64,000 nt of DNA. Source: Botrytis cinerea B05.10. Lineage: Eukaryota > Ascomycota > Leotiomycetes > Helotiales > Sclerotiniaceae. The stretch covers positions 2,914,001 through 2,978,000 of the forward strand of contig NC_037312.1 of the NCBI RefSeq assembly GCF_000143535.2. Reading direction: 5' to 3'. Shown piece after piece: positions 1 to 10,530 of this stretch. Below the pieces are notes generated by a model. It did no database searches. It was not told where the DNA came from and worked only from the letters and a program-made list of their open reading frames with translations. A program made the position numbers and the translations under genes. Every line of letters starts with the position of its first letter. The first letter of the stretch is position 1.

Positions 1-257
1 TTCAAGATCATGATCTGGACCTCGAGGGGAAGAAATTCAAATGCGAAGAAGCTGTCGTCCTCGGTTGAGCGTTTGAGAGCCTTGAATGCGAGAGTTTGAC
101 TTGGTGTGAGCCAGCTTGAAATAGGGGCTGTTATAGCCATGTTTTCCACAGCAACTATTGTCCTATCCATGGTCGTATTCTTGGTGGTTCTCTTTCCCAT
201 GGCTGCCTTTCTCACGGCTGCTTTCAGAGCTGCCTTTTTCATGATCGTCTTTTTCAT
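1..257 (-). CDS. 2EXR-domain protein, N-terminal part only (cut by window edge)
   Basis: Partial gene running off the left edge; 85 codons are visible. The start ATG (255-257 on the plus strand, read in reverse) has A at -3, and no other ATG lies in frame upstream. The first ~50 residues are basic and low in complexity (repeated Lys-Ala-Ala and Met). At residues 70-85 the protein reads FFAFEFLPLEVQIMIL, which matches the opening of the fungal 2EXR motif (F-x-x-LP-x-E-[IL]-x-x-x-I[WF]). Its biochemical function is unknown. Four other intact 2EXR genes and one pseudogene follow in this window, so this is one edge of a local cluster. The plus-strand ORF over the same bases is its shadow. Confidence 0.7.
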   Translation of the reverse strand, partial: MKKTIMKKAALKAAVRKAAMGKRTTKNTTMDRTIVAVENMAITAPISSWLTPSQTLAFKALKRSTEDDSFFAFEFLPLEVQIMIL

Positions 258-1212
258 GGTCGTCTTTCGAGAGATTGAATGTGTGGATGGAGTTGATTGT
301 AGATTTGATCGGAGGAAGGTTGTATTGTAAGGAAGGAGGATAATTTGGAGGGTTTTCAGCAGGGTTTCAACAACGACTATATACCAACTGGGTAGGGGAC
401 TTACGGCTTAGAGTAAGCTACATACTGCTAAGTAAATTGTATGAACACTGGAAGTTTTGATCTTGCGCAAAAATGATGACACGGTTATACAGGCCCGTAA
501 TGGAAAACAGTGAGATGATCTTTGAAGAGGTAAATGATTATGTAAAAGTAATGACCGTGAGAGTTCTACTATTCAGTACGGTCTGATGCTTATATAAACA
601 TGATGGCCGTTAGCATCTTGTTACTTAGTACGGTATGATGCTGATACAAACATTATGATAGTGAAAATTTTGCTCTTCAATACGGTCTGATACTTATATA
701 GATATAATGACCGTGAACATCATGTTACCTAGTACGGTCTGATGTAAAGCCGTTTATATATAATTGCTAAATCAATCGCCTCAAGATTGCCTAATTCGAT
801 TTGCCGAGAGACTGGAACTTACCTCATACGCCTAGCAACCGATGATTACGGTGCGAGCGCGAGTTAACCGTGAACACAAAATTACAAATCATTTTACACA
901 TCGCGAGTTATTGAACATCATCATTGGTAATGATTAACCATACGGCTCTTACTGTAGATCCGTATATAAACTACAAACCTCCCATTCCTGTTCTGAGCTA
1001 ATTTTGGCTCCATCCATCCATCTTCTTCAAAAATACAAATACCAAGCCTACACCCACTTTTCTCTCAAAAAAAAAAAAAACCACTCAAATCTTCTGATTC
1101 ACAGCTATTCGATCAATAATCATCTACATTGAGTCCGAAAAAGCAAATCAAACTAAGAGTATCCAAAGAAACGCTTTTTCCAAAGCAGAAGAATATTCAA
1201 AAGCCTAATACA
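258..1212. other. Intergenic region, divergent promoters of two 2EXR genes
   Basis: No gene seen. It lies between two divergent 2EXR genes and contains the 52-bp tandem repeat described separately. A TATATAAA at about 963 followed by a pyrimidine-rich stretch and an A-run at about 1067-1080 fits the core promoter and leader of the gene starting at 1213. Confidence 0.6.
551..745. repeat. 52-bp tandem repeat, about 3.7 copies
   Basis: Units start at 551, 603, 655 and 707, exactly 52 bases apart, each opening with an ATGACCGTGA-like block and carrying a TACGGTCTGAT core and, in the first three, a TTATATA-like tail. Copies differ by scattered substitutions, so the array is old. It sits about 470 bp upstream of the 2EXR gene at 1213. 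Confidence 0.85.
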
Positions 1213-2292
1213 ATGGGGCAGCTTTCAACAAACGATTCGCGAATCAAGACGAGTTCAGCGGCTAATCCCTTGAAAAGAAAACGCACGACATTCCCTCAAT
1301 TCGCTCAATTTCCCTCTGAAATTCGATGCATGATCTTCGCACAGGCATTGCCACCTTCGCAAATTCTGAACTTCCGCTTCTGGATTCATAGGAAACGTGG
1401 TGGATTCACCGATATAATCAACTTTGGATCTGCGCTCGCAAAATTTCCCGGTGTTTCAGCTCTTTCAGAGACTTGCAAAGCCTCAAATGATATTTTATAT
1501 CGTCATGTTGGGCTTGAGAAGATCGAACTGATCCGCCCTCCAATTCGTCATTTTCTCGATACAACAGAGGTTATTCCTGATACACTCAACTACTTGTATC
1601 TTCGACCTTCGACTGATGTCTTCATGGTCAGAATTGACAGCCTCGTCAGATTATATCAACTTGGCGGCTCGATCGGATCTCTACGTAATATCAAACAGCT
1701 CGCTGTGACCGGAATAGATTACGATCTTTTCGACGATTTCGACCGTGAACAGTTAACAGTTCTATTCGAAAAGTTCTGCAATATCATCCAAAAACACTGC
1801 CCAGAACTTAAGAAACTTCAGCTAGTCATTGGAGACACTGAAGCGGTTCCATTCAGCACCGGGAACAATAATACTGAGTTGACTCGAAACATGAGACTGA
1901 TCGAAATGGACGAAGACTTTCAAAGTCTTGATTTTGAAGAGGATGACGCGAGGCTAGAATATTATGAGTTAGAAGGCCTCAAGGAAGGAATGCGTAGTAC
2001 TTCTCTGTATGCGCATCGCGCAATGATGGAACTCAAAGACTATGTAGCACAACAAGCGATGATGGAACTTGAGCATTATGCAGAACGCGAACAAATGCTC
2101 TCGGATAGTGCTGTGGAGGATTACTGGAGGAAGATTGAGGTAGTTCCAGTTACAGTGGGCTGGTTGGAAGGTGGCAAAAGACCCCAATTATGGTTTCCTG
2201 CACTGTCATCTGCGCTTCCATGCTATGATGATGGAACTCCTTTCGACAGATACCAAGGGATGGTGGAGCTCTTTGGGGGAGCAGACTTGTAA
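1213..2292 (+). CDS. 2EXR-domain protein (359 aa)
   Basis: Single-exon gene of unknown function. The ORF is open from a TTG at 1129, but the first ATG is at 1213, with A at -3 and G at +4, and is taken as the start. The 2EXR motif is at about residues 27-47 (FPQFAQFPSEIRCMIFAQAL). The middle carries the family blocks seen in its paralogues here: a [YH]L.LR/MRP-like block, LVRLYQLGGSIGSLRNIKQLAV, and HCPELKKLQLVIG. The C-terminus has the shared pattern W-[FV]-P ... DGTPFDRYQGMVELFGG. Residues around 270-300 contain an internal duplication (AMMELKDYVAQQ / AMMELEHYAERE). No signal peptide or membrane segment is visible. Family assignment is firm; molecular role is unknown. Confidence 0.85.
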   Translation: MGQLSTNDSRIKTSSAANPLKRKRTTFPQFAQFPSEIRCMIFAQALPPSQILNFRFWIHRKRGGFTDIINFGSALAKFPGVSALSETCKASNDILYRHVGLEKIELIRPPIRHFLDTTEVIPDTLNYLYLRPSTDVFMVRIDSLVRLYQLGGSIGSLRNIKQLAVTGIDYDLFDDFDREQLTVLFEKFCNIIQKHCPELKKLQLVIGDTEAVPFSTGNNNTELTRNMRLIEMDEDFQSLDFEEDDARLEYYELEGLKEGMRSTSLYAHRAMMELKDYVAQQAMMELEHYAEREQMLSDSAVEDYWRKIEVVPVTVGWLEGGKRPQLWFPALSSALPCYDDGTPFDRYQGMVELFGGADL

Positions 2293-3059
2293 ATCTGTCG
2301 AGCTTGAAATCATTTACGCTTGCGCATGAAAACACTCTCGCCCTTTTAGTGAGAAACGTTTACTTCAAACTTAACAGAAGTAGATTCTTAACTTCTCACT
2401 ATTAGATTACTCGCGTTTCGCTTGCGCTTACCTCGTCCATCTTGTGAATGGAAGTCATGAAGTGGTACCCATACCAATACATTAGCGAGAAGCTAACGGG
2501 AAAAGCGAACATGGACAGGGCTGATGCCGGAGGAGTGCACTGTAACAATCATTATTAGCTAAAAGGATATTGAAATGTTCGAACTTCCAACCATGATAGA
2601 TACCATATATAATCAATAAAGTTCAACTAAACCTAGATAACAAATAATTTTGTGACTGTTTGTGTTTGCCTGTGACTGTTTGTGACTATTTGTGAGACTC
2701 CTGCTGACATAGATTTCTTCCCATATTGATATTATTTTGATGCTCCCATTTCTCCCAATGAAGTGACACAAACCAAATTATTTTCTCAACTAAAATCAGT
2801 CTGCTGACATGCACCCCCATTTACTAACTCTCAGCTCCACGCCAAGCCAAAACGCCCGCATATTCCTTGCAGCCCTAAAATGTCTACAAATCACAACCCT
2901 GTAATTGTTACAAAGCCCAAAAGCTGACATGCGGGGTGTCGGTGGAACTTTAAAGAGCTGATGCCTAGAACATTGAATGTGAAATGAAAGGATGATTTTT
3001 CGCATTTTCAATTACCAGAAAGTTTTGGAGATAGACATCGTGAGATATTGTGAGATATA
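2293..3059. other. Intergenic, no gene seen
   Basis: AT-rich spacer. It holds an imperfect TGTGACTGTTTGTG repeat (about 2651-2696, three partial units). No convincing exon on either strand. Confidence 0.5.
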
Positions 3060-6000
3060 ATGAAAATTAAAGGAGAAGTTATGGATTCATCGGATGGATT
3101 TGAACATGTGACGCCGCTTTCAGAGGATGTTGCAGAAAATGTTGAGGTAGATGGTGATATTGTGGGCAGTGAGGATGAGAACACCAATGAGAAGGAAATT
3201 ATCAACGACGAGAAAGATGTCATCGGCAATAAGTAAGCAGATCTTAGCATACCAAATTTTCGATTTCATCTTCTGATATCCTGCAGAGACTCCAAGATCG
3301 ATCCAAGAGATCCTGAAAATGAGACGCCCGAAACGCGCCCAACTTGGACCAGAATGCACCTTCGACACTTGTCCATCGAGGTTCTGAAAGAGAATAACAT
3401 AGATTATGTGATCGATGCTCAGGTATGTTCTATTGTACTTCGTCTGAGAGCTCAAATTACTAATACATACAACAGGATCCTGATTATGTTTTGATTCAAC
3501 GTTGGGTACCCGAATATGAGCAAGATTTTCTTTGGGCTGCAACTCGTGCTTCTCGTACCAGACGCAACTCTGATAACCGTCGCTCCAACTCTCCATATCC
3601 ATCACGAGTTCGTTCCAACCGAGCTTCGTCGCCTGGAATTATTGAAGTCCGTGTAGGCAAGCAAGGAGCAGAGCTCAAGCTTGATATCAATAGAATGGAG
3701 TTCAAAGATTGGGCTGCATCAAAGCATATGGAGCAAAGGGGAAAACATGTGCTAGATGTTGCGGTGGAGGAGGGAAAAGCAATCAGAGTGGCGATTAACT
3801 CGGAGGCTTTGAGAGACGAACTGCGAATGGTGATAGGAGCCGGGGTGGGTCTTGTGATTAATGAATGGCGTAGAGTTCTGACAGGGCCATGGAAAGTGCT
3901 TGTGGAGTATGAGAAGGCAATTAGAGCAAGATTGCACAAATTGGAGGAAATGATGAAATCTCGAGACGAAAAGTTGGCAGAGAACCCGGTGGAGGACAAG
4001 AACAGAGGAGCAGATCAAGCTCAAGAAGACAGGAAATCAGATCGCAAGGTCCGATTCAGAGATCCACCATCCAGTTGCGAGGTTTGCGATGTTGTCTACC
4101 CACCTCACCAGACTCCTCTCGCATGCATCGATACTAGAGTTGCTCACTTAAAGTGCTTGATCGAATTCATGGAACACGATCTGAATCATGTCTTCAAGCT
4201 CCGTGAACAGATTAAAGATGGTTCTGTGACCGAAATTGCTTTTACCGATCTTTGGCACTTGTTCAGCCCCGGTGATCTGATTGTCACCTATCCCATGTCT
4301 CGTGCGTATCGAGTCTTCCATACATCAGGTGGTCGACTACGCTTATCTAAACCGGAATTATTTGAAAAGAAGGCCGTTTGTTCGCCTTTCAATATTAACT
4401 GCTTCTACATGAGATCTGATTGGAAGACCGTTGGTCCGATTCATGAGACTTTAAGAATTTCAGAGTATGCTGGGAAAAGAGCAGTGTCAGAATTACTAGT
4501 TGAACTGGATGGGAAGCTCATGACAGAGAGAGTTACGGTTTTGCCTCTTAAGATACTCTCCATCAGTGAAACGAATAAGCAAATATCATATTTGGTCACC
4601 AGAGGAAAGAAATTGAGATCCTTGAAGCAAGGCGATCACAAGTATTATGTAGGAAGTGCTGGGGAAGAGGTATCGAACTCGTCAAATGATGAAGATGTGA
4701 GATTTACAGGGAGACCGCCAGTGTATGGAACGGGCCCCTTTGTGAATTTAAAAAGAGAACGTGAAGAAGTAAGTGAGGCGTCTGATGTTCAGTGTGTGAC
4801 CTAACAGTGAATTAGGTCCAAAGCGAAATCATCATAGACAACGAGTTCGAGATTGAGAACAAAGCTATTGGTCTTTTTGATGCAATTGAGTTCGATTCCA
4901 GGGAAACCGCTGAAAATTGCACACATTATGGAGTATCGAACAATCAATACTTCAATGACCGCGGCTTCCAGAGAGATTGTCGATGCTCGGACTTGGTCGT
5001 GGATAATGTGGTTGACAATGACCGTGCTGCCAAGTACAAGGACGATTTGCATCTTTTGCACTCTCGTGATGTTAACGATGAACTCGGAGATGAATTCCTC
5101 ATGCTCCTGCCGCCCACAATTGAGGGGTTTGTGCTAGAGAAGAAAAAATGGAAGATGCTGAGTGTAGATGCGATAAGTGATCTGAATCAAGAAGGTGTAG
5201 AGAACCCTGTGGATTTCAAATCTCTTGTTATCCCTGAAGAACACGAATATATGTTGAAAGCATTGGTGGGGACACACTCCAGCAGCCAATCATTACCATC
5301 TAGAACAAGCAGAGATTCATGTAAGTTTCTGGCATGATTCGAAGAAAGAAGCCTACTAATGAGACCAAAAGCAAGCCTATCAATTCTGCTCCACGGACGA
5401 AGAAGTATGGGGAAATTTCTCACCGCGAAAGCACTCGCCTCCCATTTCAATAGACCAGTTTACACCATAACTAGGGCAGATCTTGGTCCGGTCACATGGG
5501 ATGCTACGCGGGATTTTGGTACCCATTTCAAAAGAGCCGCAAAATGGAATTGCATAATTGCAATTCCCGAAGCGGAACGTCGGTTCCCGCATCGGAAAAG
5601 CCTTTCAGATGGTGATCCCGGTATTCCAGACTTGTTTTTGAGGGAGCTAGAATTATTCAAAGGCATTGTTGTTCTGACGACAGATGCGAAACATGATGTG
5701 GATGATGAAGTTGTGAGACGTATGAATGTGTGTCTCGGGAGCAGTTTCTGGAGCAGATCGGAAAATCTTCAAGTTTGGCACCGCGTTTTGAAAAAGCGTG
5801 GAATTCGTGTTGCCGAAGAAAATGAGCAATTACCAACGGGAACTAAAGCGATTATTGGGGAAGCGGATTATGATGATTGGCGGAAATTTATAGATGGAGA
5901 ATATTCAAAAGGAAAGCTCTGGAATGGTCTGGAAATTAACCATTACTTTGACATAGCGTTGGCTCTGGCCGAGTATGACACCCACACTTCCAGCGGGTCT

Positions 6001-6063
6001 GCGCATGTCTTGAAGTGTCATCACTTGAGTATGGCAGCAAGAATTGCTGGGGATTCAGTTTAG
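3060..6063 (+). CDS. AAA-type protein with DUF7025-like region and degenerate ATPase motifs (932 aa)
   Basis: Five exons: 3060-3232, 3287-3422, 3476-4768, 4816-5320, 5372-6063. All have GT-AG borders, and joining them keeps frame. The N-terminus is acidic. Exon 3 carries a coiled charged stretch, then a DUF7025-like region (FTDLWHLFSPGDLIVTYP ... RVFHTSGGRLRL ... PFNINCFYMRSDWKTVGP). Exon 4 holds LMLLPPTIEGFVLEKKKW, the usual link to the AAA module. The AAA module in exon 5 aligns along its length with fungal DUF7025 ATPases, but Walker A reads GRRSMGKF (Ser/Thr after Lys replaced by Phe), Walker B reads IIAIPEAE (catalytic-site Asp replaced by Pro) and the sensor-1 Asn is Asp (VVLTTDAK). Probably an ATPase-dead paralogue. 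It sits between two 2EXR genes. No frameshift or stop disrupts it. Confidence 0.8.
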
Positions 6064-6387
6064 TCTTTGTAGTTTTGTCTTTGTTATAATATCACTTCTG
6101 TGTTTCATTTCGGTATATGACCGAGCACTAGGGGTCACAGGATCGAATAGCAAAGACTGAGTTTTTATAATGACTTGATATTTTAATACATGCATAGTCT
6201 CAATATCCTAATGTCTCATTAATCGAATTATCTGAAATCCATATTCTGAAATCCCATTCAGTAAAGAGTAGCGTTGACGAAGAAGCAAAATCCCCAGCCT
6301 CTACATGTTTCCACACTTCCGAGCGATCTCCTAGATTGCCAAATATTTGGTCTAGCATACCACCACTTTCATGATTTCGCAGAATTT
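6064..6387. other. Convergent 3' intergenic spacer
   Basis: 324 bp between the 3' ends of the AAA gene (+) and a 2EXR gene (-). A minus-strand reading frame in about 6250-6370 contains GMLDQIFGNLG, resembling the GL-x-QIFGG tail of other 2EXR proteins. It may be a decayed or alternatively spliced tail of the neighbouring gene. Confidence 0.35.
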
Positions 6388-7761
6388 CTAGCTACCAGAC
6401 AATTCGTTAGGTCTGCACATTAGCTGTCCGTTGGCATCCTGAGGTACCCACGCGTCCACACCCATGATTTTCGTTGCATTTTCCATGTGATTGGGTCTAG
6501 CTCGGAAGCCAGGGAGGACTTTGACGTTCTTCCAATACATAGCTTTGTCTTCGTTGCCAATATTTTCACTCAGATACTCTGCTAGTACAGTCGATGTGTC
6601 TCTTAGCTCAACAGCTCTCCTGTTGCTCATAAATAGCTCCTCAATTCCAAATCGTTCACCATCTTTCACAGTGCGTTCATCATCCGATTCATCGTGAAAA
6701 TCGAGTCGATAGAACTTCTCGTCAACATCAACAATTATGTTATGTGTATCATCTTCAATGGTTTCTTCATCATCATAATCATTGTCTGTAACGTCGATGC
6801 CGACAAGAAGACTGAGTTTCTTCAAGGCCGGACAGTGCTTTTCTGCAATAACAAAGACCCATTTCCAGAGAATCCGAGTTGAGACTTTTCTTCCCAACAA
6901 GTTCTGTACGGCCAAATGTGTAATATTAGAAAGATTCATGGAGCCGCCATGCTTATACAGCATCACGAAATCTTTTGCATAAACCACTAGTATATCTTTA
7001 GCAGGACGCATCCAAGTATGGTTTCGCTGCGGAGGAGGTAATGTAAGGTATTCGATGTTCAAGTGAGGATTTTCCTTCAAAGCATAGTTGTTCTGTCGAT
7101 TGTCGTTGCCTGGAAAGGAGACCACAATTCTTTCATAACCGCCGCTTGATACAGCTTCGCTGGAAGTATTGCATGCTAGCAAAAGTGGCAGCAGAGGGGG
7201 GGATTTGGCACTAAAGGCAAAGGTTGTGATCGTGAAATCTGTATCTGAGTAGTTTCTCTCTCCTGTTCTCTTATTCTGGGAAATCAGAGCAGGAACCTCA
7301 TCAACATAGATCTCAAACCTCAATAGAAGTGGGCCAGAAACAGGCAGTGCGTGCTTGAAGATCATTTTCTGTAGCTCTGGAGGAAATCGACTGAAGGAGT
7401 GAAATTCTTTCAAGGTTGCGATTGAGGTTTCGGGTGAAATGATTGCGTTAGAAGAGTTTGATTGAGTCACTTCTGCAGCTATGGTCTATTAGCAAATATT
7501 TGTGAGAAGTATGTTGCATAATACTTGAGGTCTTACCACTGATGCTTCCAGAGATGGAATGAACAGTCAACGCCATGGCATTCTCATCATTGTGGCTCTC
7601 AATAGCGGGTTCACTTGTTGATAGGCTTCCTACTTCTTTGTTCTATTAGAATATTTGTAAACAGAACCTTTGAAGACAACTTTACCTTCATCCTCCTCAG
7701 AGGAAGACACGTCATACCAGCTTGAAGCTTCTGAATCAGATGTGTTGCTTTCACTCGACAT
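6388..7761 (-). CDS. 2EXR-domain protein (421 aa)
   Basis: Three exons on the minus strand: 7761-7686, 7635-7537, 7478-6388; introns of 50 and 58 nt keep frame. The acceptors were chosen by phase (CAAAG and CCATAG), because the first AG after each branch point would give stops or a frame break. Exon 1 is Ser/Glu-rich. The 2EXR motif is at about residues 84-104 (FHSFSRFPPELQKMIFKHAL). It shares with its paralogues the LACNTSSEA, WMRPAKDILVVYAKDFVMLY, HGGSMNLSNITHLAVQN and HCPALKKLSLLVG blocks. The C-terminus is shorter and diverged: VWVPQDANGQ replaces the usual DGTP-x-x-x-YKGL-x-x-[IM]F tail. Function unknown. Confidence 0.8.
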
Positions 7762-8496
7762 TGTTGCTATGGTGAATTATGATGTATTATTTGTCGCAGA
7801 ATAGAATCCGAATACTTTAGTATTGAAATATTGAATGTCGTTACAAGAGATGAAGAAGAAACTGATTATCCCACCGAGAAAATCAATGTGGATAGTCTGT
7901 GAAAGAAAACTGCCACTTTTGTGATGTGACCAGAATAGATTGAAAAGTCAACCTTAAACTTATAAAGACTTCAAGAGTTTATAAACAATCCCCGAGCACA
8001 AGGCTAGCTGTAAAACTCGGGCCGTATTCGAACCGAAATCAAGGAAACTTCGGGTAGAGACGGTTATTTCTTTTGGTGAATTTTCGGATGAAAACTTGGA
8101 CATGTTGAATTTTTGGGATGATAACTTGGAGATAACAATAGATTTTTGTCTCTTATAGAAAATAGTGAAGCTTTCTGTAAGCTACATGTAATCTACAGAA
8201 AGAAGTACATTGTGCGAAGCAAAGAATCTGGATGTGATTGTAAACTTTCGCCTTGCCCATCAGTTAGAAGATCAATGACATATATTCCGTATTGAGTTTC
8301 TAAAATCACTTTGTTTCACTGCATCTGAGCTGATGTAGTAAGTGAAGTCATAGTTATGTTTTGTGTATTGCTATGTGTGTTAATCATCTCTCATTTCTTT
8401 CCTTTGAGAGCTTCTACCCAACAATAAGCAGAAAGTATACTCATTCCTACCCAACCCCACCCTCAACAACATCTATCCAACACCATCTATCAAGCC
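7762..8496. other. Intergenic, promoter side of the 2EXR gene at 7761
   Basis: 735 bp. It should hold the promoter of the minus-strand 2EXR gene and the 3' flank of the 2EXR pseudogene. A TATA-like stretch occurs near 7970 (TTATAAAG). No gene seen. Confidence 0.45.
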
Positions 8497-9760
8497 CTAA
8501 CTCGGTTCTGAACAAACGAGACCGCCAAGCTCACCCCGTTTATTGTCTTTCCACTCACAAGTTACAGTTTCCAGAGTTCCATCATCATTGCGACGCACAT
8601 AGGCTTCTAAGTCTGAAAAGTACAGATCCGAATCATTGTGATAATTCTGTGATCCACAATTAATAACGGGAACCACCTAGACTTTCTTCCAGTATGCCAT
8701 CACTTTATCCTCCCTATTTTCTTCCATCTCCGTAAAAACTGCTTGAAGCTGAGATTTCAGAACCGAGGCACTGTTGAACATTTCTCTCAATCTTTTACCT
8801 ATCATGGCCTCTGTGTTGTAGTTTCTCGCTCTGATAAAGAGTGTGAACCTTAATTTGAGAAGGTTAAGACTACCGTCAATATCGAGAAATCTTATATTTT
8901 CATATTGCGTGAAGTTTTGTCCCATCGATTGCATATTAAGAGACTAAGTCTCTGGAGACTTGGACAATGGCCTTGGATGAAATTCAACATTTCTACTAGG
9001 AGATCTTCTGGCCATCGCTCATTTTGATAATACATGGCAATATGAGTGAATTTTCCAAGGTTGATTGATCCGCCATTTCGATACAACCTAACCAGACCCG
9101 TGAAATGTATGAGAATAATATCCTGATCGGCCGCATAAAAGTATAATGCTTCCACCTCCAGTTCTAAGGGGGGGGCTTTGCCTTGTCCACGCTCAGACTT
9201 AATCTTGACATATTCAAGATTTACTGATGCATTGGAAACCGAGTCAGCTTGAAATAAGGATTCCAGACCCAAAAATCTCCATTCATCGAATAGTGGATAG
9301 GGGCTGTCGGATATGGGCCAATAATAACGCAAAGGAGCTCCTTTCTCTCATCGAACGACGCGCGGGGCTGGTATCGCATGTCTGAATATCTTCAATTGCA
9401 ACTCACGAGCCAAGTCACCAAACCTATGAAAGGCTTGAGTGTCTCCAATGGAATTATTTATTCGTGGAAGGGGCGGATTAATGACAACTTTGCGGCGTCA
9501 GTGATATCATATGTCAAGGACGGAGTTGTGGATTCAATAGTCCAAACTGCAGACCGATGGCCAGACACTTTCAATTCCCGAACCGTGGAGGTCATTCCGG
9601 ATATTGAAATATTTTGAAATATCGAAAGAATCCATATAGTCTACCAGTCTGGATCATTGAATGCGATGGAAGAGTACTTACATTGGACTTCCTCATCAGC
9701 TGTTTTATCATTGACAGGAGCCATGTTATCGTTGTGAGAATCGGTGTTTTCGAGTGACAT
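8497..9760 (-). pseudogene. 2EXR-domain pseudogene (nonsense and frameshift lesions)
   Basis: A minus-strand 2EXR relic. It begins with an ATG at 9760 (exon-like MSLENTDSHNDN, donor TGTAAGTA). A 2EXR motif follows at about 9351-9435 (FGDLARELQLKIFRHAIP) and runs into an in-frame TGA at 9348-9350. Reading resumes in the same frame with the family blocks LVRLYRNGGSINLGKFTHIAM and HCPSLQRLSLLIC (9332 to about 8930). A frameshift near 8892-8934 is needed to reach the next block, which ends MAYWKKV at an in-frame TAG (8677-8679). Beyond it the same frame continues VVPVINC ... RRNDDGTLE and stops at 8497. The intact paralogue reads YWRKIEVVPV ... DDGTPF, so the TAG interrupts homologous sequence. 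The LLLAC-type segment is missing. Breaks are described, not repaired. Confidence 0.75.
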
Positions 9761-10530
9761 GGTGTTGATTTGTAAGATATTTGACATTTGAAAGTAAATT
9801 CAAAATCTGTTCTTTGATAACGAAGTGGATATGTGTAGATGTTCTTTGTGAAGAAGAATTCTTATAAGGAAAGTGATTTCGGTTCGCTAGAAGGCTATGT
9901 CTGGTGTTATGTGTGTTATGTGATGTATCAGCGACTGACTACCTACGCTTATTAGCCACTTTGTACCACACTAAAGAGAACTTAACTTTACAAAGCCTCT
10001 CCACCGTGCTAATAAGACACCCAATAAAATCAGTCATTGTATCTACTGTCACCGCAGATATCAAATACACCAAGTCATTCATATTCACATTCACTTCGAA
10101 CTTGCTGCTTTGCAGAATAATTAGGGTGTTGTGATAATGGGTGAATACGGTCCTGGTCTTTGGGATCAACCCTTGAGCCAACTCTTTGGTATTATGAGTA
10201 TTCATTCAGTATTAACCTTTTATCAATGTGTTAGTCTTGATAATCGAATACAGTCTGACATCCATTTCCTGCTATTCATTTACGCGAGCCGTGCAGAACA
10301 TGCCACCTGCTACCAACGATTTGGATAATGAAGCATGTACTAAGAAGCTGGTACGACCATTATTCTCGACCGTATCTTTCGAACTATGATACATTAGTAA
10401 CGAGAGAAAGCTTCTTAATTCTATCACTTCATCTTTTGAAATTGCAAACTCAATTCCCGACACCTCCAAGAACTTTCACATAAGAATACATGTACCGATC
10501 AAGTTGACAACTTGTTCTTTGCATTAAATC
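9761..10530. promoter_or_regulatory. Divergent intergenic region between a 2EXR pseudogene and a 2EXR gene
   Basis: 770 bp upstream of both the minus-strand pseudogene and the plus-strand 2EXR gene at 10531. ORFs here are short and unconvincing. This is expected to hold the promoter of the 10531 gene, but no specific site could be identified. Confidence 0.4.

Noticed and set aside
106..330. Plus-strand ORF rich in Val/Phe resembling membrane segments
   Set aside because: It is the antisense of the Lys/Ala-rich start of a minus-strand 2EXR gene and begins with GTG.
2681..2696. 16-base exact match TGTGACTATTTGTGAG to 21529-21544
   Set aside because: A single 16-mer match is not surprising in 64 kb of biased sequence, and the flanks do not match.
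8000..8050. GGTTCGAATAC on the minus strand resembling a tRNA B box
   Set aside because: No complementary T-arm stem, no A box at the right distance.
8361..8663. 100-residue plus-strand ORF
   Set aside because: Antisense to the C-terminal part of the 2EXR pseudogene.
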